Source of the DNA: UBA1388 sp964555515
GTDB lineage: Bacteria; Patescibacteriota; Microgenomatia; UBA1400; PJMF01
Length of the DNA stretch: 64,000 nucleotides
Direction of reading: 5' to 3'
Assembly: GCA_964555515.1 (NCBI GenBank)
Contig: CAZKSJ010000001.1
Span: 1 to 64,000, forward strand
Below, one piece after another: positions 1 through 8,983 of the stretch (the first letter of the stretch is position 1; each line of letters starts with the position of its first letter). Below the pieces are notes generated by a model. The model was given only the letters and a program-made list of their open reading frames with translations. It was not told the DNA's origin and ran no database searches. A program made the translations under genes and the position numbers.

Positions 1-134
1 GCACCGGCTTTAACAACTGTTGAGGTAATTACAGGTAAATCATCGGCTTGGCAGCGAGTAATGGCCAAGCGCTTGCCTGATGTAGTCCAGGCTTGAGTCA
101 TTCCCAATTTGGTCGCATAAAAGTCGGTTACCAT
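1..134 (-). CDS. rplC: 50S ribosomal protein L3, N-terminal fragment (runs off the window)
   Basis: The reverse strand from an ATG at 134 reads MVTDFYATKLGMTQAW and then TSGKRLAITRC, the characteristic start of ribosomal protein L3 (a lysine-leucine-glycine-methionine core followed by a GKR turn). About 44 codons are present before the window edge. A GAGG ribosome binding site lies 7 nt before the start. L3 is an early-assembly protein of the large subunit that reaches toward the peptidyl transferase centre. Its place directly after rpsJ matches the classical S10 operon order. It was identified by motif only, since most of the gene is missing. Confidence 0.85.
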   Translation of the reverse strand, partial: MVTDFYATKLGMTQAWTTSGKRLAITRCQADDLPVITSTVVKAG

Positions 135-230
135 TTGTAATCCTCAATATCCAGTTTAAATGTTGATTGCGTGTGCTAAGTTTTTGATGCTGCAACACTT
201 AATCCTTATATTCTCTCCTGCCAAAAACTA

Positions 231-563
231 CTACATCTTTATTTGAATTGATACACCGGCAGGCAATTCAAGGTGCATCAATGAGTCGATGGTCTTACTA
301 GTTGGATTCAAAATATCTAATAATCGTTTATGGGTACGCAGTTCATAGTGTTCTTGCGCATCCTTATCTGTATGAGGTGAAGTCAAGACAGTAAAAGACT
401 TGATGTGAGTGGGCAAGGGCACTGGTCCAATCACTTTTGCTCCTGTAGACAAAGTAGTCTGCAGAATTTTCTTACTAGCTTCATCGATCACCCGGTGATC
501 GTAAGACTTCAGTCTAACTCGTATTTTATAAGCTTCTTGAGTTGAAGCTTGTTTTTTTGCCAT
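231..563 (-). CDS. rpsJ: 30S ribosomal protein S10
   Basis: A protein of 110 residues that matches S10 along its whole length: IRVRLKSYDHRVID near the N terminus, then GPVPLPTHIKSFTVL and the LRTHKRLLDIL segment. S10 belongs to the head of the small subunit and in other bacteria is also the NusE transcription factor. The usual S10 is about 102 residues; here there is a short lysine-rich N-terminal lead (MAKKQASTQ). No clear Shine-Dalgarno sequence precedes the ATG. It lies between tuf and rplC, separated from tuf by a strong hairpin, so it may begin a separate transcription unit. Confidence 0.97.
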   Translation of the reverse strand: MAKKQASTQEAYKIRVRLKSYDHRVIDEASKKILQTTLSTGAKVIGPVPLPTHIKSFTVLTSPHTDKDAQEHYELRTHKRLLDILNPTSKTIDSLMHLELPAGVSIQIKM

Positions 564-704
564 ATAAATTCATTTATTCGTTTATATCAATCCAAGTTTC
601 CTAATTTCCGCTTTTCTGAAAAAGGCAGACCGTAATTATACCTCAAGCCCCCCAGATAAGTAAAGACCATTGTTAGAGCAAAATTGATAAGGTGTTCTAA
701 CAAA

Positions 705-740
705 CGCGCGCCTGGTGCCGAATGCGGCGCCAGGCGCGTG
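705..740 (-). terminator. GC-rich hairpin after tuf
   Basis: A 16-bp stem, including two G-U pairs, closes on a 4-nt loop just after the tuf stop codon. On the minus strand it is followed by GTTTGTTAG, a weak U-rich tract. It probably ends or attenuates transcription between the rpoB-tuf block and rpsJ. The stem is very GC-rich compared with its surroundings. Confidence 0.7.
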
Positions 741-756
741 ACTTTTCCAAAACGAG

Positions 757-1953
757 TTACTTAATAATCTTCGTAATGGCTCCAGCACCAATGGTGTGTC
801 CACCTTCACGAATCGCAAACCGCAAACCTTCATTGAGCGCCACTGGGGCAATCAACTTCACCATCATCTTGGCATTATCGCCAGGCATGACCATTTCGAC
901 TCCGCTGGGAAGAGTGATTTCGCCAGTGACGTCGGTTGTTCTAATGTAGAACTGTGGTCTGTAACCAGAGAAAAATGGTTTGTGACGACCGCCTTCTTCC
1001 TTCTTCAAAATGTACACTTCAGACTCAAACTCGGTATGAGGGGTAGCTGTGCCAGGCTTGGCCAAGACTTGACCGCGCTCCACATCATCTTTCTCAATTC
1101 CTCTGAGGAGAATACCAACGTTATCGCCTGCCTCACCTCTATCAAGCATCTTGCGGAACATTTCCACACCGGTCACCACCGATTTACGTGCATCACGCAG
1201 TCCAACGATCTCAATTTCATCGCCAACCTTGACAACGCCAGATCCAATCCTACCTGTGACCACTGTGCCTCGACCTTTGATTGAGAAAACATCCTCAACC
1301 GGCATCAAGAAATCTTTGTCTAAATCGCGGACAGGATCTGGAATGTAACTATCAACGGTCTTCATTAACTCCATGACTTGATCTTGAGCCTTCTCATCAC
1401 CTTCAAGAGCCTTGAGAGCACTGACCCGCACAATTGGCGTTTCATCACCATTGAAACCATACTTGGTTAATAGTTCACGCACTTCCATTTCCACGAGATC
1501 CAACAATTCAGCGTCATCAACCATGTCAACTTTATTTAGAGCCACCACAATTTTGGGCACATTGACTTGATTGGCCAACAAAATATGCTCTCTTGTTTGA
1601 GGCATAGGACCGTCAGTGGCTGCGACCACCAAAATTGCACCATCCATTTGCGCAGCACCAGTAATCATGTTTTTGATGTAATCAGCATGTCCTGGAGCAT
1701 CAATGTGAGCATAGTGACGTTTTTCAGTTTCATACTCAATGTGAGAAATATTAATCGTCACTCCACGCGCCGCTTCTTCTGGAGCATTGTCAATGTCTTT
1801 GTAACCCAATGGCTTGTTGATATCTGAAGGCAACTTCTTTGCCAAAGTTTGGGTAATGGCTGCGGAAAGAGTGGTCTTACCGTGGTCAACGTGACCAATT
1901 GTGCCGATGTTAACGTGTTGCTTGTCACGTACAAATTTTTTTGCGTCTGCCAT
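757..1953 (-). CDS. tuf: Elongation factor Tu
   Basis: A protein of 398 residues that carries the EF-Tu GTPase signatures: GHVDHGKTT (P loop) near residue 18, DAPGHADY (G3, with alanine in place of the more usual valine), NKVDM (G4) and SALKA (G5), followed by the two beta-barrel domains ending GAGAITKIIK. It delivers aminoacyl-tRNA to the ribosome as a GTP complex. A strong AAGGAGG ribosome binding site lies 4 nt before the ATG. It follows fusA by about 70 nt in the classical str-operon order and is closed by the hairpin at 705-740. Confidence 0.98.
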   Translation of the reverse strand: MADAKKFVRDKQHVNIGTIGHVDHGKTTLSAAITQTLAKKLPSDINKPLGYKDIDNAPEEAARGVTINISHIEYETEKRHYAHIDAPGHADYIKNMITGAAQMDGAILVVAATDGPMPQTREHILLANQVNVPKIVVALNKVDMVDDAELLDLVEMEVRELLTKYGFNGDETPIVRVSALKALEGDEKAQDQVMELMKTVDSYIPDPVRDLDKDFLMPVEDVFSIKGRGTVVTGRIGSGVVKVGDEIEIVGLRDARKSVVTGVEMFRKMLDRGEAGDNVGILLRGIEKDDVERGQVLAKPGTATPHTEFESEVYILKKEEGGRHKPFFSGYRPQFYIRTTDVTGEITLPSGVEMVMPGDNAKMMVKLIAPVALNEGLRFAIREGGHTIGAGAITKIIK

Positions 1954-2025
1954 GTGGCCTCCTTATTTACTTACTTCTCAGATGTTAATAGTTATTATCC
2001 TGAGATGATATTCTTTATACTGAGT

Positions 2026-4167
2026 TTAGCGTCCCCCATTTTGGCGTTCCATCATAATCTTTTCAGCGATATTTTGAGGGACAATATCATAGTGACTGGG
2101 CAGCATCACAGATGAAGCTCTGCCCTGAGTCATGCTTCTCAAGATTGTAACATAGCCCTGCATTTCTGCCAATGGCACCAGGGCGGTAATAATGGTCGTC
2201 ACTCCCCTGGTGGTTGTCCCCTGAATTTGGGCGCGTCTTGAACCAAGATCTCCAATCACATCACCCATAAATCCCTCAGGCGTAGACACTTCAACTTTCA
2301 TGATTGGTTCAATCAAAACCATGCCCGCATTTTTAACCGCTTCTCTCATACCTAACGAACCAGCCATCTTAAAAGCCAATTCGCTTGAATCGACTTCATG
2401 AAAAGAGCCGTCATATAAGGTCACCTTAATGTCTGTCATCGGATAATGGGCATAAAATCCCCGCTCCAAAGACTCTTTGACGCCTTTATTGACCGGTTCG
2501 ATGTATTCTTTGGGAATGGTGCCACCAGTAATTTCGTTCACAAACTCATAGCCAGTGCCACGGTCTTGGGGCTCGATTTTCAGCAAACAATGACCATATT
2601 GACCACGTCCACCTGATTGTTTGATGTACTTACCTTCACCTTGTGAGGCTTTGGTAATTGTTTCACGATAAGCAACTTGTGGTTTACCCACGTTGGCATC
2701 CACTTTAAACTCGCGTTTCATCCGATCAACCAAAATTTCCAGGTGAAGTTCGCCCATACCACCAATGATAGTCTGGCCCGTCTCGGGATTGGAATTGATC
2801 TTAAAGGTAGGATCTTCTTCGCTGAGCTTGTTTAAAGCCATACCCATTTTTTCTTGATCTGATTTAGTTCTAGGTTCAATCGCAAGTGAGATGACTGGTT
2901 CTGAAAATGTGATACCTTCTAACAGTATGGGGTTGGCTTCGTCTGACAAAGTATCGCCAGTCTTAGTGTTCTTGAGTCCAACTACCGCAACAATTTCACC
3001 AGCCCGAGCGGAGGTAATTTCTTCTCGCTGATTGGCGTGCATGAGCAGTAACCGACCAACCCGTTCTTTAATGTCTTGAGTAGAGTTGTACGCGTAACTG
3101 CCTGACTCCAAAACTCCAGAATAAATTCGGCAATAAGTCAATTTACCAACGTGAGGATCGGTTTGCACTTTGAAAGACAAAATGCTCAATTTTTCTTCCG
3201 GCACTAGCTTGCGCTCAATTTCTTCGCCGGTTTTAGGATTAGTACCCTTAATATTATCAATATCAACTGGTGAAGGTAGGTACTCAACCACAGCGTCCAG
3301 TAATGGCTGGACACCAGTATTTTTCAGAGAAGATCCGGCATAAACTGGCACCAATTTGTAACCAATCACCGCTTTTCTTAAGCCCGCCTTCAATTCTGGA
3401 ACGCTCAACTCTTCATCAGCGAAATATTTTTCCAGTAAAGCATCATCTGTTTCGGCAATTTTCTCCACTAATTGAGCGCGCAACTCCTCAACCCGATTCC
3501 GATATTCTTCGGGAATATCCATAATTTCTGGTTCAGTGGCTGCAGCCGAGTCTTTCCAATACAAGGCCTTGCGTTCCAGTAGCTGGATGACTCCTCTAAA
3601 ATTATTTTCAGCGCCCATGGGTAAAACCATCACAGCTGGCACCACGCCAAACTTTAACTTGATGTCTTCAATCGTGGCAAAAAAATCAGCACCTAGCTTG
3701 TCCATTTTGTTGATGAAACAAATTCTAGGTACATTGTATTTATCAGCCTGGCGCCAAACCGTTTCAGACTGGGATTGCACTCCCTCGCTGGCATCTAGCA
3801 CAGTAATTCCGCCGTCTAGGACGCGTAAACTTCTCTCAACTTCTGCGGTAAAATCAACGTGCCCAGGTGTATCAATAATGTTAAAACGGTAGGCATCTTT
3901 AGACATACTCGTCTCAAAGTAAGGCGTCCAAAAAGTGGTGGTAGCTGCAGAAACAATGGTAATGCCACGCTCTTGCTCTTGCTCCATCCAGTCCATGGTA
4001 GCCTCGCCCTCATGAACTTCACCAATTTTATAAGTCTTGCCAGTGAAGAATAAAATTCTCTCGGTGGTGGTGGTTTTCCCCGCATCAATGTGTGCAATAA
4101 TCCCAATATTACGAATCCTATCTAAAGGAATGTTGTTGCGATCGGTTGATTTGATAGTTTGTGACAT
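2026..4167 (-). CDS. fusA: Elongation factor G
   Basis: A protein of 713 residues, close to the usual bacterial length. AHIDAGKTTTTERILF is the P loop, RGITI is switch I, DTPGHVDFT is G3 and NKMDK is G4. The C-terminal domains IV and V contain the conserved GGRGQYGH and GDLGSRRAQI segments. EF-G drives translocation after peptide-bond formation and helps recycle ribosomes. The gene lies between rpsG (gap about 120 nt) and tuf. The ribosome binding site is weak (GAG only). No truncation or insertion was noticed. Confidence 0.98.
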   Translation of the reverse strand: MSQTIKSTDRNNIPLDRIRNIGIIAHIDAGKTTTTERILFFTGKTYKIGEVHEGEATMDWMEQEQERGITIVSAATTTFWTPYFETSMSKDAYRFNIIDTPGHVDFTAEVERSLRVLDGGITVLDASEGVQSQSETVWRQADKYNVPRICFINKMDKLGADFFATIEDIKLKFGVVPAVMVLPMGAENNFRGVIQLLERKALYWKDSAAATEPEIMDIPEEYRNRVEELRAQLVEKIAETDDALLEKYFADEELSVPELKAGLRKAVIGYKLVPVYAGSSLKNTGVQPLLDAVVEYLPSPVDIDNIKGTNPKTGEEIERKLVPEEKLSILSFKVQTDPHVGKLTYCRIYSGVLESGSYAYNSTQDIKERVGRLLLMHANQREEITSARAGEIVAVVGLKNTKTGDTLSDEANPILLEGITFSEPVISLAIEPRTKSDQEKMGMALNKLSEEDPTFKINSNPETGQTIIGGMGELHLEILVDRMKREFKVDANVGKPQVAYRETITKASQGEGKYIKQSGGRGQYGHCLLKIEPQDRGTGYEFVNEITGGTIPKEYIEPVNKGVKESLERGFYAHYPMTDIKVTLYDGSFHEVDSSELAFKMAGSLGMREAVKNAGMVLIEPIMKVEVSTPEGFMGDVIGDLGSRRAQIQGTTTRGVTTIITALVPLAEMQGYVTILRSMTQGRASSVMLPSHYDIVPQNIAEKIMMERQNGGR

Positions 4168-4284
4168 AAATACTCTTTTACAACTAAAATTTGACCAGAA
4201 TAATTAGTATATCTTTATCCGCTACAGCTAAGCAAGGGCGAAGGTATTTGTGCCGAACTGGCACCAACCTTGCCTTTCCACAAT

Positions 4285-4761
4285 TTACCATCGGAAGTGG
4301 GCGAATGCCTTGTTGGCATCTGCCATGCGATGCGATGTCTGCTTACGCTGGATTGCTCCACCTTGATCCTGCAAAGCATCAAGCATTTCTGCGGATAATT
4401 TCTCTGAGAACGAATGATATTGTTTGCTGGGGCGCTTGCGCGCTTCTTGTACTAGCCATCTTAAGGCAAGTGAAAAACCTCTGCGAGGACGAACTGGCAT
4501 TGGTACCTGGTAGGCAGCTCCACCCACTCTTCTAGATCGAACTTCCATCTGGGGCGTAACGCTGTCGATCACTGCTTCAAAAGCATCGAGAGGTTTCTTT
4601 TTGGTCACTTCAGCCACTTGTTCTATCGCTGCATAAACCTGCTTTTCTGCCACTGTCCGCTTGCCATCTTTCATGGTGTAGTGGATCAGCTTTGCAACTT
4701 TAGCTGAACCGTATTTGGTATCAGGTTCAATTGTTCTAATTCGGGCTTGTTTTGATCTCAT
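4285..4761 (-). CDS. rpsG: 30S ribosomal protein S7
   Basis: A protein of 158 residues from the ATG at 4761 (MRSKQARIRTIEPD). An upstream in-frame TTG at 4767 is possible, but the AGGA ribosome binding site is better spaced for the ATG. S7 motifs include VGGAAYQVP and RRGFSLALRWLV in the middle and KTSHRMADANKAFAHFRW-type sequence at the C terminus, which is the classical S7 end. S7 nucleates assembly of the 30S head and contacts mRNA at the exit site. It sits 15 nt after rpsL and is probably translated from the same message. Confidence 0.97.
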   Translation of the reverse strand: MRSKQARIRTIEPDTKYGSAKVAKLIHYTMKDGKRTVAEKQVYAAIEQVAEVTKKKPLDAFEAVIDSVTPQMEVRSRRVGGAAYQVPMPVRPRRGFSLALRWLVQEARKRPSKQYHSFSEKLSAEMLDALQDQGGAIQRKQTSHRMADANKAFAHFRW

Positions 4762-4776
4762 AGCCAAGTTCCTACT

Positions 4777-5190
4777 TTATGCACTTTTTTTAACGCCATA
4801 TTTACTGCGGCTGGTTTTTCTGCCATCCACACCAGTAGCATCGTATTTACCTCGTATGATGTGATACTTCACACCTGGTAAATCTTTTACTCTGCCACCC
4901 CGCACTAATACTATGCTGTGTTCGGCCAAAGAGTGTCCTTCACCCATTATGTAGGCAGTCACTTCCATTTTGTTAGACAAACGCACTCTGGCAACCTTAC
5001 GTAATGCCGAGTTTGGTTTGGTTGGCGTCATCGTTTTGACAATGGTACACACACCCCGTTTTTGTGGGTTGGTGGTTTTAACCGGCTTACCCGTGACGGT
5101 ATTAAAACTTCTTCTGAAAGCAGTCGCCTTCACCTTTTTAGGTTGAGACTTGCGGCCACCTTTGCGAATTAACTGATTAATTGTCGGCAT
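4777..5190 (-). CDS. rpsL: 30S ribosomal protein S12 with Thr at the streptomycin-site lysine
   Basis: A protein of 137 residues that starts MPTINQLIRKG. It carries the extra loop before PQKRGVC that is also seen in Firmicute S12 proteins, then the decoding-centre loop and GGRVKDLPGV. S12 sits at the decoding centre and sets accuracy. The loop usually reads TPKKPNSALRK; here it is TPTKPNSALRK (codon ACC), so the first lysine, which is K43 in Mycobacterium and K42 in mature E. coli numbering, is threonine. The second decoding-loop lysine (VKDLPG) is kept. The gene is about 95 nt after rpoC. Confidence 0.97.
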   Translation of the reverse strand: MPTINQLIRKGGRKSQPKKVKATAFRRSFNTVTGKPVKTTNPQKRGVCTIVKTMTPTKPNSALRKVARVRLSNKMEVTAYIMGEGHSLAEHSIVLVRGGRVKDLPGVKYHIIRGKYDATGVDGRKTSRSKYGVKKSA

Positions 5191-5284
5191 ATTGCTACTT
5201 TTATCTTTTACTCATCTTGCGTATCAAGTCGCTAATTGTAACACACTTGATATGTTTTTGAAGAGAGAAACAGAAAACTACTCT

Positions 5285-8200
5285 CTAAAGTTGTGCCCTT
5301 TCTTCTGATGTGGGGATCAAGCGGCCAATGATCACATTTTCTTTCAAAGCTTCTAGGTGATCGACTGCTCCTGAGGCGGCTGCATCTGTCAACACATTTT
5401 TGGTGTGTTGGAAAGAAGCGGCTGACAACCAAGAATTTGTAAAGAGCGAACTCCTGGTAATACCTAGGAACAACACTTTGGCAGTGGCGGGCTCACCTCC
5501 GGCGGCAATCGCTTCATCGTTTGCCTCCATAAAGCGACCTCTCTCCACAATTTCGCCTGTCAGGAAGTCTGTGTCACCCACGCCTTCAATTTGCAGCTTA
5601 TCGCTCATCTTACGCACGATCACTTCAAAATGTTTGTCATGAATCTGAATACCTTGAGATTCATAAACGTTTTGAATTTGATCAACGACATATTGCTGAA
5701 CATGGAGTAAGCCCTTGATCTGCAACAGCTCTCGTAAGTTCACCGAGCCGCTGGTGAGTTGTTGACCAACGTGCACCAATTCCCCAGAATCAACTAAAAG
5801 CTGGGTTTGAGGTAGTACTTTCACTACCTGCTCTTCAGTTGAAGGTCCCCTGCCTTTAATTGTCAAAATGAGTTCATCATCTTCTGCCTTGATGGTAATT
5901 TTACCTGGAATTTCCGCCAAAATTGCTGGGTTCTTGGGATTTCGCGCCTCAAACATCTCTTCAACACGAGGTAAGCCCTGAGTCACGTCAAGTCCGACGA
6001 TACCTCCAGAGTGTTTCACCCGCATTGTCAGCTGAGTACCAGGCTCGCCGATTGATTGAGCAGCAACAATCCCAACTGGCACGCCGATCTTGACTTTATC
6101 TCTGGTGGCAAAGTCCCATCCATAACACTTGGCACACATACCCTTGGGAGCTTCGCAGGTGAGGGGAGAAAACACCTTCACACTTGGTACATCAGTTTTG
6201 GCAATTTCTATGGCAATTTTAGGAGTAATAAACTCACCCTTTTTCACCAAGGTAGTCCTGCCTTGCTTGACTTGCTCAGCGGCCACCCTGCCAGTAATTC
6301 TGGTCGCAAAAATATCATGACGTGGTTCGCGCAAGATATCGACACCTTGATCGGTGCCACAATCATCAGTGCGAACAATCATGTCATGTGCCACATCTAC
6401 TAACCGACGGGTTAAGTAACCAGCGTCAGCAGTTTTGATAGCCGAGTCAGTCAAACCTTTGCGTGATCCCCTCGCTGAAGTAACATACTCAAAAATTGAT
6501 AAGCCTTGACGGAAATTTGACTTAGTCGGCATTTCCACAATGTTACCCAATGGATCCACTACCAAACCTCTCATGGCCGCCAACTGTTTGACCTGATCTT
6601 TAGAAGCGCGTGTGCCTCCTGAATTGATCATCACTTTGACCGCATTAGACTCATCGTATGAGTTCCAGGTTTTTTCAGCCACCTCATCGGTGGTTTCCAT
6701 CCAGACGTTGAACGTCATTCTTTTACGTTCTTCCGCCGAGACAAAACCTTGCTGGAACTGCTCTTGAATTGACTCAGCACGCTTATTGGCTTGGTCAATA
6801 ATCCCATCTTTTTCTGGAATCATGGCACAGTCAGTGACAGATACTGATAAACCAGAGACTGTGGCAGCAGCGAAACCAAGATTTTTAATCTCATCGATCA
6901 AATTTGATACTTCTTCTTGAGCTAGCATTCCAATGGCATTGGTAATTATTTCCTTGATCTGATTGGCTGCGACCGGTTCATTAATAAACTCAAATTTTTC
7001 AGGTAAGATATCGTTGAATTGCAATCTGCCCACGGTAGTCGCCATAATTTTGCCGTCGATTCTGACTTTAATTGCCTGCCTCAAATCAATAGTACCAGAT
7101 TGAAAGGCGTGATAAGCCTCTCGTTTATTGGCAAAGACGTTCTTAAACGCACCCAAAGCTTCATTGACCGAAGTATGATAAAAGACACCCAAAGCCATCT
7201 CTTTGTTGGGCACTGTGATAGGTTCACCATTGGCTGGTTTGAGTAAGTTGTGGTTAGCCATCATTAGCGATCGCGCCTCGTCTTGAGATTCTTTGGTTAA
7301 TGGAATGTGGACTGCCATTTGGTCACCGTCAAAGTCGGCGTTGTAACCAGCACAAACACAAGGATGTAATCGAATGGCATTACCTTCAATTAAAATTGGG
7401 TAAAAAGCCTGCATACCCAACTTATGCAAAGTCGGTGCCCGATTTAAAATCACTGGGTGATTAAGCGTCACTTGCTCCAAAATATCGTACACAACCGGTT
7501 CACGGCGCTCAATCTGCTGACGAGCACTTTTCACGTTTGGTGCCGTACCTTGCACGATTAATTCGCGCAAAACGTAAGGCTTAAACATTTCCAAAGCCAT
7601 GTCCTTGGGTAAACCACACTCATTCAACTTCAACTCAGGACCCACCACAATCACTGACCGACCTGAATAATCAACTCTTTTACCCAATAAGTTCTGGCGG
7701 AAACGGCCTTGCTTGCCTTTCAACATCTCTGATAGAGATTTAAGCGGCCGACGATTGGAACGACGGCGTGAAGAACTAGCTTGCGAACCATCAACTAAAG
7801 AATCAACTGCTTCTTGCAGCATTCTTTTTTCGTTACGCAGAATAATTTCCGGTGCTCCCAAATCAATTAAATGTTTCAACCGGTTATTGCGATTAATCAC
7901 TCTTCTGTATAAATCATTCAAATCTGAAGTGGCAAATCTACCGCCAGATAACTGCACCATTGGTCTTAGGTCTGGAGGGATAACTGGCAAAATGGTCAGA
8001 AACATCCAGGCAGCATTAATCTGAGCTTGGCGTAAACCTTCGACCACTCTAAGTCTTTTAGTAGCCTTTGATCTTTTAGCACCTTTTGCTTCAGTCATTT
8101 CTGTCCTGAGCTCATCAACTAAGGTGTCTAAATCCAAATCTTGAACTAACTCTAATAAGCTTTCCGCACCCATGCCCACCCGGAGGTGAGAGGCGACATC

Positions 8201-8962
8201 ATACTCATCTAGTTTGAGATATTCATCCTCGGTTAAAATTGTTCTTTTGCCAATCTTTTTAAGCAGACTCTTGAGAACCTTAAAAATCTCTTCTGTCTGC
8301 TCCAGCTGTGTTTCTAACTGCTGCTTTAAAGCCACTAGTTTATTTTTGGCTTTGTGCTCTAATTCAGAAACTTTTAATTGGAGTGTTTCTTTGTTTGTGA
8401 CCTTAGCTTTGAGCGCTTTTTTATCTGCAGTTAACGCATCTTTGACTTTTTCCATTTCAGCTTTGGCAGTCTCTTTAAGCTCATCTCGAGCTGCTTCCAA
8501 GCTAACATCCAACTTTTCGATGTTGGCAATTTTTTCTTCTTTGTCAACTTCTAATACCAGATATTTTGAAAAGTAGATGATAGAGTTGATGTTGCGAGGA
8601 GAAATGTTCAGCAATAAGGACAATTTGGAAGGAGCGCCTTTAAAATACCAGATATGCGCTACAGGTGCTGCCAATGAAATATGACCCATCCGTTCCCGTC
8701 GCACTTTGGATTGAGTGACTTCTACACCGCACTTATCGCACACAATACCCTTGTAACGAATCCGCTTATACTTGCCGCAAAAACACTCGTAGTCCTTGGT
8801 TGGACCAAAGATTTTTTCGTCAAATAAGCCATCTTTTTCTGCTCTCAAAGAACGATAATTTATCGTTTCCGGTTTTTTTATCTCTCCATGTGACCAAGAC
8901 TTAATTACTTCTGGTGAAGCAATGCGGATGCCAAGGGCGGCGAAATCAACAACATTTTTCAT
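5285..8962 (-). CDS. rpoC: RNA polymerase subunit beta-prime with a long coiled-coil insertion
   Basis: About 1225 residues from the ATG at 8962, which is preferred over the ATG at 8968 because AAGGA is then 5 nt upstream. Domains in order: N-terminal zinc ribbon (CFCGKYK and CDKCGVEV, residues 60-80), a charged helical insertion at about 141-238, the double-psi barrel with the catalytic NADFDGDQ near 541, the bridge helix and trigger loop, and a second zinc site (DDCGTD, CEAPKGMCAKC). The insertion lies between YFSKYLV and ILTEDEY, where E. coli has only about 13 residues. It is the second gene of the rpoB operon, 16-20 nt after rpoB. Confidence 0.98.
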   Translation of the reverse strand: MKNVVDFAALGIRIASPEVIKSWSHGEIKKPETINYRSLRAEKDGLFDEKIFGPTKDYECFCGKYKRIRYKGIVCDKCGVEVTQSKVRRERMGHISLAAPVAHIWYFKGAPSKLSLLLNISPRNINSIIYFSKYLVLEVDKEEKIANIEKLDVSLEAARDELKETAKAEMEKVKDALTADKKALKAKVTNKETLQLKVSELEHKAKNKLVALKQQLETQLEQTEEIFKVLKSLLKKIGKRTILTEDEYLKLDEYDVASHLRVGMGAESLLELVQDLDLDTLVDELRTEMTEAKGAKRSKATKRLRVVEGLRQAQINAAWMFLTILPVIPPDLRPMVQLSGGRFATSDLNDLYRRVINRNNRLKHLIDLGAPEIILRNEKRMLQEAVDSLVDGSQASSSRRRSNRRPLKSLSEMLKGKQGRFRQNLLGKRVDYSGRSVIVVGPELKLNECGLPKDMALEMFKPYVLRELIVQGTAPNVKSARQQIERREPVVYDILEQVTLNHPVILNRAPTLHKLGMQAFYPILIEGNAIRLHPCVCAGYNADFDGDQMAVHIPLTKESQDEARSLMMANHNLLKPANGEPITVPNKEMALGVFYHTSVNEALGAFKNVFANKREAYHAFQSGTIDLRQAIKVRIDGKIMATTVGRLQFNDILPEKFEFINEPVAANQIKEIITNAIGMLAQEEVSNLIDEIKNLGFAAATVSGLSVSVTDCAMIPEKDGIIDQANKRAESIQEQFQQGFVSAEERKRMTFNVWMETTDEVAEKTWNSYDESNAVKVMINSGGTRASKDQVKQLAAMRGLVVDPLGNIVEMPTKSNFRQGLSIFEYVTSARGSRKGLTDSAIKTADAGYLTRRLVDVAHDMIVRTDDCGTDQGVDILREPRHDIFATRITGRVAAEQVKQGRTTLVKKGEFITPKIAIEIAKTDVPSVKVFSPLTCEAPKGMCAKCYGWDFATRDKVKIGVPVGIVAAQSIGEPGTQLTMRVKHSGGIVGLDVTQGLPRVEEMFEARNPKNPAILAEIPGKITIKAEDDELILTIKGRGPSTEEQVVKVLPQTQLLVDSGELVHVGQQLTSGSVNLRELLQIKGLLHVQQYVVDQIQNVYESQGIQIHDKHFEVIVRKMSDKLQIEGVGDTDFLTGEIVERGRFMEANDEAIAAGGEPATAKVLFLGITRSSLFTNSWLSAASFQHTKNVLTDAAASGAVDHLEALKENVIIGRLIPTSEERAQL

Positions 8963-8983
8963 AATCATCCTTTGTGCGGTTAT

